DNA of 53,020 nt, taken from assembly GCA_048264125.1 (NCBI GenBank), contig JBLXDM010000015.1, positions 1 through 53,020 of the forward strand, in the 5' to 3' direction. This document shows positions 41,248 to 49,694 of the stretch, piece by piece; position 1 is the first letter of the stretch, and the number at the start of each line of letters is the position of its first letter. Both the position numbers and the translations under genes were made by a program. The stretch comes from M1-B18 sp048264125 (GTDB lineage: Bacteria > Bacillota > Clostridia > Peptostreptococcales > Natronincolaceae). The notes below the pieces were generated by a model. It saw only the letters and a program-made list of their open reading frames with translations, did no database searches and was not told the DNA's origin.

Positions 41248-41279
41248 AAAAAAATTGCACGATAGTGTGCAATTTTTTT
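41248..41279. terminator. Bidirectional terminator after the sigma-54 activator gene
   Basis: AAAAAAATTGCAC-GATAGT-GTGCAATTTTTTT: a 13-pair perfect stem; a T-run follows on either strand. Confidence 0.85.
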
Positions 41280-41295
41280 CAGAGTCCATTCTTTT

Positions 41296-43017
41296 TTATT
41301 GATCAATTTCATACTTTTCCATTTTATAGTACAAATTCCTTACAGAAATAGCCATTTCCTTTGCCGCCATGGTTCTATTCCCATTATATTTCTGTAGCTT
41401 TTTAATGATAATATCTCTTTCAATAGTGTCCATCTGCTGCTTTAGGCTTTGTCCTTCATCCAGCTCCGACTCCGCCAGCTCCCTTTCAGGCAGCTTAAAG
41501 TGCTTGTCATTATCAAAAAACTTTGGTAGGTGCTCGATGGTAATCACCGTTTCGTTATATTTCATATTAATGATTGCCCTGCCGATATAATTTTGCAGCT
41601 CCCTAACATTCCCCGGCCAATCGTAGCTTGTTAGCTTCTCCAGTCCCTCCGGAGAAATATCCTCCACCTTGCGACCGTATTCCTGATTAAATTTCTTTAT
41701 CAAATGAATAACCAGTGGATACAGGTCCCTTTTTCTTTTTCTAAGGGGAGGAATCACTATAGGGATGACATTTAGCCTATAATATAGATCCTCTCTAAAT
41801 TTACCCTTCTCTATTGCCTGCTCCAAGGATATGTTGGTGGCGGCTATCACTCGAACATCAATGTTTGTCGGTGTCGTTCCTCCTACCCTAACAATTTCCT
41901 TCTCCTGTAGCACCCTCAAGAGCTTTGCCTGCGTGCTTATGGGTATCTCTCCGATTTCATCAAGAAATATCGTTCCACCATGGGCCTCCTCAAAGAAGCC
42001 TATTTTCCCGCCCTTTCTGGCTCCAGTGAAGGCCCCCTCATCATAGCCGAAGAGCTCGCTTTCCAGAAGGCTTTCGCTAATGGCTGCACAATTAACCCTG
42101 ACAAATTGATTATATTTCCTGACGGATAAATTGTGTATCGCATGGGCAAAGAGCTCCTTACCGGTTCCGCTTTCGCCCCTTAGAAGGACAGTTGCGGGAG
42201 TAATGGCCGCCTGTCTAGCCTTACCTATCGCAGCCAGCATACCATCGTCCCTGGCTATAATATCCTCTATTGTATATTTGGCCTCCAGATTTCTGATAAT
42301 CTGCTTTGCCTGCATCAGCTCGCTGTTGAGCTTTTTAATTTCTGTAAGGTCGTGGAGAACACCTACGCTACCCTTAAGCTCCCCGTCAACTATTATGGGA
42401 GCAGCATCTGCCACTACCTCCTTGCCATAGGGCCCCACCTTCATTCTGGCATTCTTAACAGGAAGCTTGGAGCTTATCACCTGCATATGAATGCTCTCAC
42501 CCTCAGCAATGTCCACCGGGGCAGGCTTTCCGATGATTTCCTTCTGGCTAAGGCCCGTCAGCCTTGTATATGCTGGATTTATTAGCACATGAATTCCCTT
42601 CTCGTCACAAACGCTAATGGCATCCTGTGTTGAATATAATATTGCCTCCAGCATACTTTGTACTTCCTTAAGCTTATATATTTCAAGGGTTAAATCCAAT
42701 ATCTCACTTATATCCCTGAAGATTGCTACAGCGCCTATAACATTTCCCTGCTCATCCTTCACAGGCATTCTGCTGGTTATAATAACGGTGTTGCCCAAGG
42801 GCTGCTTCTGGTTCAGCTCTGATTCCCCTGTTTTGAGTATGTAGGGCAATCGCGTGCTGCGGATTACCTCCTCGATATGCCTTCCCCGTACTGCAGACTC
42901 CTGGAAGCCTGTTATTTTTTCTGCCGCTCGGTTAAAAAGTGTTATTTTTCCCTCTATATCGACTGCGATCATTGCGTCATTTGTGGTGCTTAGTATTACA
43001 TCTATTTCCTTCTTCAC
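41296..43017 (-). CDS. Sigma-54-dependent activator with two PAS domains
   Basis: A 573-residue enhancer binding protein with a GTG start (AGAGGTG upstream). Two PAS domains (about 5-105 and 120-230) precede the AAA+ part: Walker A GESGTGKE at 281-288, GAFTGA at 328-333, Walker B 'GTIFLDEIGEI', and a Fis-type helix-turn-helix at the end ('GNRTMAAKEMAISVRNLYYKMEKYEI'). No receiver domain. It is placed like BkdR/PrdR-type activators of amino-acid fermentation and very likely controls the adjacent buk-ptb-vor operon. Confidence 0.93.
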   Translation of the reverse strand: MKKEIDVILSTTNDAMIAVDIEGKITLFNRAAEKITGFQESAVRGRHIEEVIRSTRLPYILKTGESELNQKQPLGNTVIITSRMPVKDEQGNVIGAVAIFRDISEILDLTLEIYKLKEVQSMLEAILYSTQDAISVCDEKGIHVLINPAYTRLTGLSQKEIIGKPAPVDIAEGESIHMQVISSKLPVKNARMKVGPYGKEVVADAAPIIVDGELKGSVGVLHDLTEIKKLNSELMQAKQIIRNLEAKYTIEDIIARDDGMLAAIGKARQAAITPATVLLRGESGTGKELFAHAIHNLSVRKYNQFVRVNCAAISESLLESELFGYDEGAFTGARKGGKIGFFEEAHGGTIFLDEIGEIPISTQAKLLRVLQEKEIVRVGGTTPTNIDVRVIAATNISLEQAIEKGKFREDLYYRLNVIPIVIPPLRKRKRDLYPLVIHLIKKFNQEYGRKVEDISPEGLEKLTSYDWPGNVRELQNYIGRAIINMKYNETVITIEHLPKFFDNDKHFKLPERELAESELDEGQSLKQQMDTIERDIIIKKLQKYNGNRTMAAKEMAISVRNLYYKMEKYEIDQ

Positions 43018-43049
43018 TTTTTCACCTCTATCTTATTGATAAAATAGAT

Positions 43050-44273
43050 TTAATTGTTGGTCTCAAGCCTAATATTTATCTCTGTAGGATTAATGGCTAT
43101 TTCCTTAAGCAGCGCCTCTTCAACAGAAGGTATTGAAGCACTAAGCGTAACACTATGTTGCCCGGCTTCCATGTCCCTTAAATCCGCCACCAGTTGAATA
43201 TCTGCTAGGGTTATTTCTTGGACAATTGTCTCTGGTCCTATAATTCTCACCTCTATAACCTCTGGAAGGGTGGTTTTATTTACCGTATAGCCTCGTTTGA
43301 CATTTGTAAATACTATGCTCTCCCTTGAAAGACTGTAAACCTGCTCCGTTATCCTCTGTACAGTAACCTTTACTCTCACATTTGACTCACCCACCACCTC
43401 GACGCCCTCTGGAAGGATTAATGGTACGGTAGCCTCAAAGTCCTCGGTGACTCCTTCTCTCTCTATGACTTCGGTTGTTACCTCCGTAAGCTGGCCCACC
43501 AGTTCATCGGGTCCCTTTAAGCTTACCTCCTGCGGTAGAACTGTAATTTCTACGATTTCATAGCCCTCCTCAGTAGTAACCTCCATCTGGGGATTAACCG
43601 GAATGGCGTTCAAGCGGTATATCGGTAATACAACATCTATGTAAGGACTCACGATATCAACATTTGTTACCTCCACACCTCTACTATTATAGGCCTTTAG
43701 GGGTAGGCTGGCGGATATATTGACGGTATCATTCAGCACCTCCAGCTTTGCAACAATTCTCTCTATACTGTTTACACTGCTTTCTGGACCCTCTACCATT
43801 ACTAGGGTCGGCTTAAACTCGGCATCTCCCAATACAAAGCCCTCCGGTGGAGCACCTGTTATATCAAGACTTACCTCCTTCTGCCTCTTCACTATCTCCT
43901 CTAGCTCTACTTTAATAAACTTGGGGGAATAGTCTAGCTCTATGCCCTGTGGTGCAGTAACCTCAACCGGGATATTATTAGTTCCCACCCTATAGCCTCT
44001 TATGTCAGCTACAGCCTTAATATCACCTCTGGCAACTTTATATACCTCATCTCTTCTTCCTGTAAGCTTCACATTTATAGTAAAGCTGTCACTGCCCTCA
44101 ATAACCAGTCCCTGCGCCCTTATATCCTCGACGCCAATAAGCTGTACGGGAATATTTGACTCAGGCTTTGTCGTTGGGGGATTGATTTCACTCATAACAT
44201 ATATCCAAAGTATTAGAGCAAAAAGAATTGATAGAACCTTCGCAGTTACGTTTCTTGTAAAAAAGCTATTCAT
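43050..44273 (-). CDS. cdaR: CdaR (YbbR-domain) regulator of CdaA
   Basis: A 407-residue protein with one N-terminal membrane helix (about 8-28; 'VTAKVLSILFALILWIYVMSEINPP') and then four repeated YbbR beta-domains outside the cell, each with patterns such as 'IPVQLIGVEDI', 'KEVSLDITGAPPEGF', 'PVNPQMEVTTEEGYEI'. CdaR regulates the cyclase CdaA. It overlaps cdaA by eight bases, as in other Firmicutes. Confidence 0.9.
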   Translation of the reverse strand: MNSFFTRNVTAKVLSILFALILWIYVMSEINPPTTKPESNIPVQLIGVEDIRAQGLVIEGSDSFTINVKLTGRRDEVYKVARGDIKAVADIRGYRVGTNNIPVEVTAPQGIELDYSPKFIKVELEEIVKRQKEVSLDITGAPPEGFVLGDAEFKPTLVMVEGPESSVNSIERIVAKLEVLNDTVNISASLPLKAYNSRGVEVTNVDIVSPYIDVVLPIYRLNAIPVNPQMEVTTEEGYEIVEITVLPQEVSLKGPDELVGQLTEVTTEVIEREGVTEDFEATVPLILPEGVEVVGESNVRVKVTVQRITEQVYSLSRESIVFTNVKRGYTVNKTTLPEVIEVRIIGPETIVQEITLADIQLVADLRDMEAGQHSVTLSASIPSVEEALLKEIAINPTEINIRLETNN

Positions 44274-45093
44274 CCTTATGCCCCCATTTCCATTTAAAGA
44301 ATTGCCACTGAGTATCCTCAGTCGATTTATATATTTTGAACAAATGATTCCTAAGGGTGTCTGTATCTAAAAATCTCTTTATTTTACCATTCTCAGCTAT
44401 TGAAATTGCTCCCGTCTCCTCCGACACTATGATTGCTATGGCGTCAGACCTCTCGGAAATACCAATTCCCGCCCTATGCCTTGTACCAAGCTCCTTGCTA
44501 AGGCTTTGATTATCCGTCAGAGGCAATAGACATCCTGCAGCTAATATTTCATCCTTCCTTATAACGGCAGCGCCATCGTGAAGGGGAGTATTTGGTATAA
44601 ATATATTTATTAAAAGACCTCTGGAAACCTTTCCATTAATTATGGTACCAGTTTCTAAAACCTCGTTAAGCCCTGTTTCATTTATTATTACCAATAGTGC
44701 ACCAATCTTCTGCCTCGACAGAGAGCCCATAGCCTCTACAATTTCATCCACTGCGAAGCGTATTTCTTCGTCCTCTATATCTATAATGGATTTTGTGAGG
44801 AATTTAGTTCTTCCTATATACTCCAGAGCCCTTCGAAGCTCAGGCTGAAATACGATTAAAAGGGCGATAAGGCCTACTTGAATTGTATTCCTTAAAATCC
44901 AATGTATTACATGCAGCTGTAGCCATTCGCTGGCTTGAGTAGCTATTAACAACACCACGATACCCTTTATCAGCTGCTCCGCCCTAGTCTCGCGTATCAG
45001 TGTGTAAAGCTTATAGAATACAAAGGCTACCAAGGCCATATCAATTAAATCCTTTAAACCCATGCTGCTGAACAAATCAATTAGCTGTTGCAC
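44266..45093 (-). CDS. cdaA: Diadenylate cyclase CdaA
   Basis: A 275-residue membrane-bound c-di-AMP synthase. Start chosen at the GTG at 45093 (AGAGGTG is well spaced); the GTG three codons earlier overlaps that site. About three N-terminal membrane helices (residues 10-80) precede the DAC domain with the catalytic DGA ('PLHDGAAVIRKDEI', about 185) and RHR ('LGTRHRAGIGISE', about 216) motifs. c-di-AMP controls potassium, osmotic balance and wall synthesis. glmM, usually the third gene of this operon, is located elsewhere in this window. Confidence 0.95.
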   Translation of the reverse strand: MQQLIDLFSSMGLKDLIDMALVAFVFYKLYTLIRETRAEQLIKGIVVLLIATQASEWLQLHVIHWILRNTIQVGLIALLIVFQPELRRALEYIGRTKFLTKSIIDIEDEEIRFAVDEIVEAMGSLSRQKIGALLVIINETGLNEVLETGTIINGKVSRGLLINIFIPNTPLHDGAAVIRKDEILAAGCLLPLTDNQSLSKELGTRHRAGIGISERSDAIAIIVSEETGAISIAENGKIKRFLDTDTLRNHLFKIYKSTEDTQWQFFKWKWGHKDE

Positions 45094-45102
45094 AGTAAAC
45101 AC

Positions 45103-45513
45103 CTCTTATCAGTAATATTATAGATTAATAAATATATGTAGGGTATTGATCTATCATTAAAGCAAATACTTATTTATTGTGTATATTTCCATAAGGCCTG
45201 GATAATACCTTCTGAAAAAAAATATTTTTTGTGGGTCTTGAATACCATTTATTTCTTATAATGCCATAATTGATGCCAGTTATATGGAAAATTTATGATA
45301 TATCTATTATATTCTACTACATAACTACAATAACTTTAATAGGTTAATTGGAAGTATTTATAATTATTTCAAAATCTTTTTATTATTTTCCTTATAAGTG
45401 ATATTTTATATGTGCAAAATTTTTCAGATTAAATAAAAGCTTCCCTCCTAAACATATTTATCTGTTTTTTAGAAAAAATAATAGCATAGTTTAAAAAGAA
45501 AGGTGAGGAGCTC
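45103..45513. other. AT-rich intergenic region
   Basis: A 410-base stretch between the divergent cdaA and BON genes. It holds a palindromic A/T run (AAAAAATATTTTTT) and presumably both promoters, but I see no gene, RNA or confident -35/-10 pair. Confidence 0.4.
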
Positions 45514-46215
45514 ATGACCAAAAGGAAAACCGATAGCCATTACCAAAGCGGCAATTTATCCAATGATGAAAAAATTACCGATGTCATAAAGGAGAAGCTA
45601 CATGAAGCAATGCAGGAAAGTGCAATGGATATAAATCTCTTCTGCAGAGACGGCCTTGTTCATATGTCCGGAATTGTCGATGTGCTTACCGAAAAGCAGT
45701 ACGCTGAGGAGGTGGCAGTACATACAACAGGTGTTCGAGGCGTGGAGAACAAAATCACTGTAGCAATGGATGGCAATTTCACTGACAAGCATATAGAAAA
45801 AGAGGTCCGTAGTACACTGGCTGAATATGAAAACAACGATACTATTACCGGCCTTGGCGTAAGAGTCAATGATGGTGTAGTAAGCATAGTAGGTCATGTT
45901 GACACACTGATGGACGCAAATATTGCCATGAATCTTGCATCGAGAATACGTGGGGTTAAAAATGTTGTAAACAATACCAGCTTGGCTTCCTCAGAAAAAT
46001 ATGACGATACCTTTATTAGCAACAAAATTTTGCAGGAGCTTAGCAAGACCGAGCTTAGCTATAAGGACATACATCGGGATGTAGACGGTGGAACAGTAAG
46101 GCTTTCTGGCTATCTCAACAGCCCTGCTGAGGTGGAGCTGGCAAAGGAAATAGCCATGAATGTCGAAGGCGTCCGTAAAGTGATTAACAATATTCATTCT
46201 CGTAAAATGGATTAA
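45514..46215 (+). CDS. Triple BON-domain protein
   Basis: A 233-residue protein of three tandem BON domains (about 18-85, 95-160, 168-233), each with the glycine-containing core: 'GLVHMSGIVDVLTEKQYAEEVAVHTTGVRGVENKI', 'GVVSIVGHVDTLMDANIAMNLASRIRGVKNVVNNT' and 'GTVRLSGYLNSPAEVELAKEIAMNVEGVRKVINNI'. BON domains bind phospholipid or membranes and occur in osmotic-stress proteins. No signal peptide is present, so the protein is cytoplasmic or peripherally attached. AGGTGAGGAG precedes the ATG. Confidence 0.92.
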   Translation: MTKRKTDSHYQSGNLSNDEKITDVIKEKLHEAMQESAMDINLFCRDGLVHMSGIVDVLTEKQYAEEVAVHTTGVRGVENKITVAMDGNFTDKHIEKEVRSTLAEYENNDTITGLGVRVNDGVVSIVGHVDTLMDANIAMNLASRIRGVKNVVNNTSLASSEKYDDTFISNKILQELSKTELSYKDIHRDVDGGTVRLSGYLNSPAEVELAKEIAMNVEGVRKVINNIHSRKMD

Positions 46216-46218
46216 AAT

Positions 46219-46250
46219 TAAGTCCGCTGCATAGCCTCGCAGCGGACTTA
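46219..46250. terminator. Bidirectional terminator between BON and adh genes
   Basis: TAAGTCCGCTGC / GCAGCGGACTTA, a perfect 12-pair stem with 8-base loop, between convergent genes; a T-rich run follows on the minus strand. Confidence 0.8.
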
Positions 46251-46295
46251 ATCTTATCGTTTTCTCTGGGCAGAGAGTAAACTTAGCGTTTAAAA

Positions 46296-47453
46296 TTATA
46301 GAGCGTTTTTGAATATTTGAATTACATCCTCAAGCTTAGCTTTTCTAGGATTTGTGAAGCTACATGCATCCTTCATAGCGTTTTCAGCCATTATCTTCAA
46401 GTCCTCTTCCTTAACGCCAATCTCAGTCAAGCCTGCAGGGATTCCGATATCCTGTGACAATCTTACGATGGCATTTAATGCAACCTCAGCGGCATCTCTG
46501 GTTGATAGGTGATCTACCTTCTCTCCCATGGCAACAGCTATTTCAGCTAATCTCTTAGGATTACTGATCAGGTTAAATTTCTCTACATGCGGTAATAAAA
46601 TCGCATTACAAACGCCATGTGGCAGGTCATAGAAGCCGCCTAATTGGTGAGCCATAGCATGAACATATCCCAAGCTTGCATTATTAAATGCCATACCAGC
46701 CAAGAATTGTGCATAGGCCATATTATTTCTTGCCTCAAAATTCTCACCATTTGCAACTGCATTTCTTAGGTTTTCAGAGATTAATTTAATAGCCATCAAA
46801 GCGGCTGAATCTGTAACCGGAGTAGCTATTGTTGAAACATATGCCTCTACTGCATGGGTCAGGGCATCCATACCTGTTGCCGCTGTTAAAGCCGCAGGCT
46901 TTTTGATCATTGTTAATGGGTCATTTATGGATACAGAAGCTGTACATCTCCAGTCTACGATAGCCATTTTTACCTTTGTAGAAGTATTCGTAATGATACA
47001 GAATCTAGTCATTTCACTGGCTGTACCAGCAGTAGTGTTGATGGCGATTAGAGGCGTCATAGGCTTTGTGCTCATATTGACTCCTGCATAATCTCTTATG
47101 CTTCCGCCATTACCTGAAACGATTCCGATACCCTTTGCACAGTCATGGGATGAGCCACCACCTAAGGAAATTATGATATCACACTTTTCGCTGTTAAGAA
47201 TCTTTAGTCCTGCCTCTACGTTTAAGTCTGTTGGATTTGGTTGTGCACCGTCAAATATTACCGCCGGAACACCTGCATCCTCCAGTAGTCCTTTAACCTC
47301 ATCTGGTAGACCTAGCTTCATAAGACCAACATCAGTTACTATCAAAGCCTTAGTTGCTCCAAGCCCCTTGGCTTGCGGTCCAACCTCTTTAATCGCTCCA
47401 GGACCCATTAGGTTTACCGTTGGCATAAAATATGAGTATACTTGATCTGACAT
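46296..47453 (-). CDS. Iron-containing alcohol dehydrogenase
   Basis: A 385-residue group III alcohol dehydrogenase from the ATG at 47453 (AAAGGGGGA upstream). NAD-binding 'DIIISLGGGSSHDCAKGIGI' (GGGS, about 100) and the metal-binding 'AATGMDALTHAVEAYVS' and 'YVHAMAHQLGGFYDLPHGVCNAILLPHV' with histidines are all present. It reduces aldehydes (such as butyraldehyde or 3-hydroxypropanal) or oxidises alcohols; specificity cannot be told. A sigma-54 promoter stands in front. Confidence 0.93.
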   Translation of the reverse strand: MSDQVYSYFMPTVNLMGPGAIKEVGPQAKGLGATKALIVTDVGLMKLGLPDEVKGLLEDAGVPAVIFDGAQPNPTDLNVEAGLKILNSEKCDIIISLGGGSSHDCAKGIGIVSGNGGSIRDYAGVNMSTKPMTPLIAINTTAGTASEMTRFCIITNTSTKVKMAIVDWRCTASVSINDPLTMIKKPAALTAATGMDALTHAVEAYVSTIATPVTDSAALMAIKLISENLRNAVANGENFEARNNMAYAQFLAGMAFNNASLGYVHAMAHQLGGFYDLPHGVCNAILLPHVEKFNLISNPKRLAEIAVAMGEKVDHLSTRDAAEVALNAIVRLSQDIGIPAGLTEIGVKEEDLKIMAENAMKDACSFTNPRKAKLEDVIQIFKNAL

Positions 47454-47491
47454 TTTAAAATCCCCCTTTATAATTTGTACCAATATATAGA

Positions 47492-47506
47492 GCAAGTACT
47501 ATGCCA
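47492..47506 (-). promoter_or_regulatory. Sigma-54 promoter of the alcohol dehydrogenase gene
   Basis: Minus strand TGGCATAGTACTTGC, GG and GC 10 bases apart; the start site would be about 27 bases before the ATG. No activator gene is adjacent. An inverted repeat AACTGTTC (47601-47608)/GAACAGTT (47638-47645) lies about 100 bases upstream. Confidence 0.82.
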
Positions 47507-47600
47507 ACATGGTATAATGTAATTGAAGTTGCCTGAAAACGTTTTTATTTAAATGATTATTCAGAATTTTCATTATTTTGATAAAATTTCTACAAGCTAA

Positions 47601-47645
47601 AACTGTTCGACTATGGCACAGTGACTATTCCATAATTGAACAGTT
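47601..47645. promoter_or_regulatory. Inverted repeat upstream of the adh promoter
   Basis: AACTGTTC...GAACAGTT with an inner TATGG/CCATA pair. It is at a suitable distance to be the activator site for the sigma-54 promoter. Confidence 0.4.
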
Positions 47646-47750
47646 GTATCAAAACAACACAATGTGTATACTGTTGCTGCTTTAAATTTCTGATTTATAG
47701 ACATTTTTCAACAAAAATAATAGACGAGGTTAATTAAAAAACAATATTTA

Positions 47751-47791
47751 ATAAAAAAAAACCTGATACTTAACCGTAGTCAGGTTTTTTT
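47751..47791. terminator. Terminator after the small membrane protein gene
   Basis: AAAAAACCTGA...TCAGGTTTTTT, an 11-pair stem with 13-base loop, followed by T-run on either strand. Confidence 0.8.
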
Positions 47792-47860
47792 ATTGTCTCA
47801 CTTCTTCAATATCTCTTCTAAGCATTGATTTATCCCTATAATCAATTCGTCAATATGTTG

Positions 47861-48016
47861 TCATTTATAGAACCCGCTAAATAACAGGACTAAAATTAAA
47901 TAAAAAAATAACAAATCACTGTTATCTTTACTGAATAGTCCGCTTTTCATAAGTATTATTGCCAGCAATATAAAGAAGAACAATAGGCTTGTTCTCGTTT
48001 TAGCTTTAGCCTCCAT
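47861..48016 (-). CDS. Small membrane protein, 51 residues
   Basis: An ORF below the usual length cut-off. GGAGGAG lies 7 bases before the ATG, and a terminator follows about 70 bases after the stop. The product starts MEAKAKTRTS and has two hydrophobic helices (about 11-23 and 35-48) joined by a polar turn 'SGLFSKDNSD'. This suggests a real small membrane protein of unknown function. Confidence 0.6.
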   Translation of the reverse strand: MEAKAKTRTSLLFFFILLAIILMKSGLFSKDNSDLLFFYLILVLLFSGFYK

Positions 48017-48280
48017 AATGCATCTCCTCCAATCTTGATTACTATTATTGTATGTTCATATTTTCCATATGTTACCTAGAAAAGCGTTTGTGGCTATCAT
48101 CAACAAAAATAATTCAGCTAGCCTTTGTATATTTATGAATATTTACCAACAAGAGTATCACTCCGATTATCTATTGAACCCATCACAAATAGTTATCTAA
48201 ATTATCTAACTATTTAACCCTTTCAATCGCGTTTTAAAGCCTTTGGTCAGTACGATAGTATCGTGGCAGAATGTAAATAA

Positions 48281-48335
48281 TTTTGAATAAATATTTAAAA
48301 TAATGGTTGCATATTTATACATTAACCCTTATAAT
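48281..48335 (+). promoter_or_regulatory. argG promoter with possible ArgR box
   Basis: -35 TTGCAT at 48307-48312, 17-base spacer, -10 TATAAT at 48330-48335. Just upstream, TTTTGAATAAATATTTAAAA (48281-48300) resembles an ARG box. A separate perfect palindrome ACGATA-G-TATCGT is at 48252-48264. Confidence 0.6.
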
Positions 48336-48370
48336 AATATCTATAAGAATGATATTCGGAGGCGATTGTT

Positions 48371-49606
48371 ATGATAAAGAAGGATAAGGTAGTTTTAGCT
48401 TACTCAGGTGGCCTTGACACCTCTGTTATACTTAAATGGTTAGAAAATGAATATTCCTATGAGGTAATTGCTGTATGTGTGGATGTCGGTCAGCAGGAGG
48501 ATTTTTCAGCCGTTAAGGAAAAGGCTCTTTCCACTGGAGCTGTGAAGGCATATGTTTTAGATGTTAAGGACGAATTTGTAAAGGATTATATCTTCCCTAC
48601 ACTAAAGGCCAGTGCAGTTTATGAGGATGACTACCTATTGGGAACCTCCTTTGCAAGACCGTTGATTGCAAAGAAGCTGGTTGAAATCGCCGAAAAGGAA
48701 GGGGCTGTTGCTATAGCCCACGGTGCCACCGGTAAAGGCAATGACCAGGTGCGCTTTGAGGCCACTATTAAGGCCTTGAATCCAGCTTTAAAAATCATCG
48801 CTCCATGGAGAATTTGGAATTTGAAATCCCGTGAAGACTGTATTGACTATGCGGTAAAGAATAATATTCCTATCCCTGTAACCAAGAAGGATATATATAG
48901 CAGAGACCAAAACATCTGGCACTTAAGCCATGAGGGCGGTAACCTTGAGAATCCTTGGAATGAGCATGATAACAGCATTTATAAAATGTCCGTTGCACCT
49001 GAAAATGCGCCTGACAAACCAGCCTATGTTGAAATTGCCTTTGATAAGGGCGTTCCTGTGGCTGTTGATGGTGTGAAATGTACTCCTGTAGAAATGATTT
49101 ACAAGCTGAATGCCCTAGGCGGTGCAAACGGCGTAGGAGTAATTGATATTATTGAAAATCGACTTGTAGGCATGAAGTCCCGTGGTGTTTATGAAACTCC
49201 CGGTGGAACTATATTATTCGAGGCTCATAAAGCCCTAGAAAAGCTTACCCTTGACAGAGCAACCCTTAACTTTAAAAAGACTGTTTCTGAAAAATATGCG
49301 CAATTGGTTTACGATGGTCTTTGGTTTACTCCTTTAAAGGACGCATTAGACAAATTTGTAGACAGCACTCAGGAATATGTAACCGGTGTGGTTAAGCTTA
49401 AGCTATATAAGGGCACCTGCGCCGCCGTTGGCTCCGCATCTCCTTATTCCCTATACAACGAGGCCTTTGTTACCTTCGGTGAGGACGATGTTTATAATCA
49501 AAAGGATGCTGAAGGCTTTATCAATCTATTTACTTTACCGCTTACCATCAGAGCAATTATGAAGATGGAAAACGAAAATGATGGAAGTAAAAAGCAAGTA
49601 ATCTAA
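48371..49606 (+). CDS. argG: Argininosuccinate synthase
   Basis: A 411-residue ArgG: 'LAYSGGLDTSVILKWL' (ATP-binding P-loop, about 10-25), 'AHGATGKGNDQVRFE' (about 115-130), 'SRDQNIWHLSHEGGNLENP' and 'YETPGGTILFEAHKALE' are all diagnostic. It joins citrulline and aspartate. argH is not next to it in this window. Starts at ATG with GGAGGCG upstream. Confidence 0.97.
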   Translation: MIKKDKVVLAYSGGLDTSVILKWLENEYSYEVIAVCVDVGQQEDFSAVKEKALSTGAVKAYVLDVKDEFVKDYIFPTLKASAVYEDDYLLGTSFARPLIAKKLVEIAEKEGAVAIAHGATGKGNDQVRFEATIKALNPALKIIAPWRIWNLKSREDCIDYAVKNNIPIPVTKKDIYSRDQNIWHLSHEGGNLENPWNEHDNSIYKMSVAPENAPDKPAYVEIAFDKGVPVAVDGVKCTPVEMIYKLNALGGANGVGVIDIIENRLVGMKSRGVYETPGGTILFEAHKALEKLTLDRATLNFKKTVSEKYAQLVYDGLWFTPLKDALDKFVDSTQEYVTGVVKLKLYKGTCAAVGSASPYSLYNEAFVTFGEDDVYNQKDAEGFINLFTLPLTIRAIMKMENENDGSKKQVI

Positions 49607-49645
49607 TAGAATAAAATTACCTCGAGTTTGTTGCAGATAAAATAA

Positions 49646-49677
49646 TTAGAGCCATGATTCTATAATCATGGCTCTAA
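49646..49677. terminator. Bidirectional terminator between argG and the dehydrogenase gene
   Basis: TTAGAGCCATGATT/AATCATGGCTCTAA, a perfect 14-pair stem with 4-base loop between convergent genes. Confidence 0.75.
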
Positions 49678-49694
49678 ATTTGTGATACTTTCTC

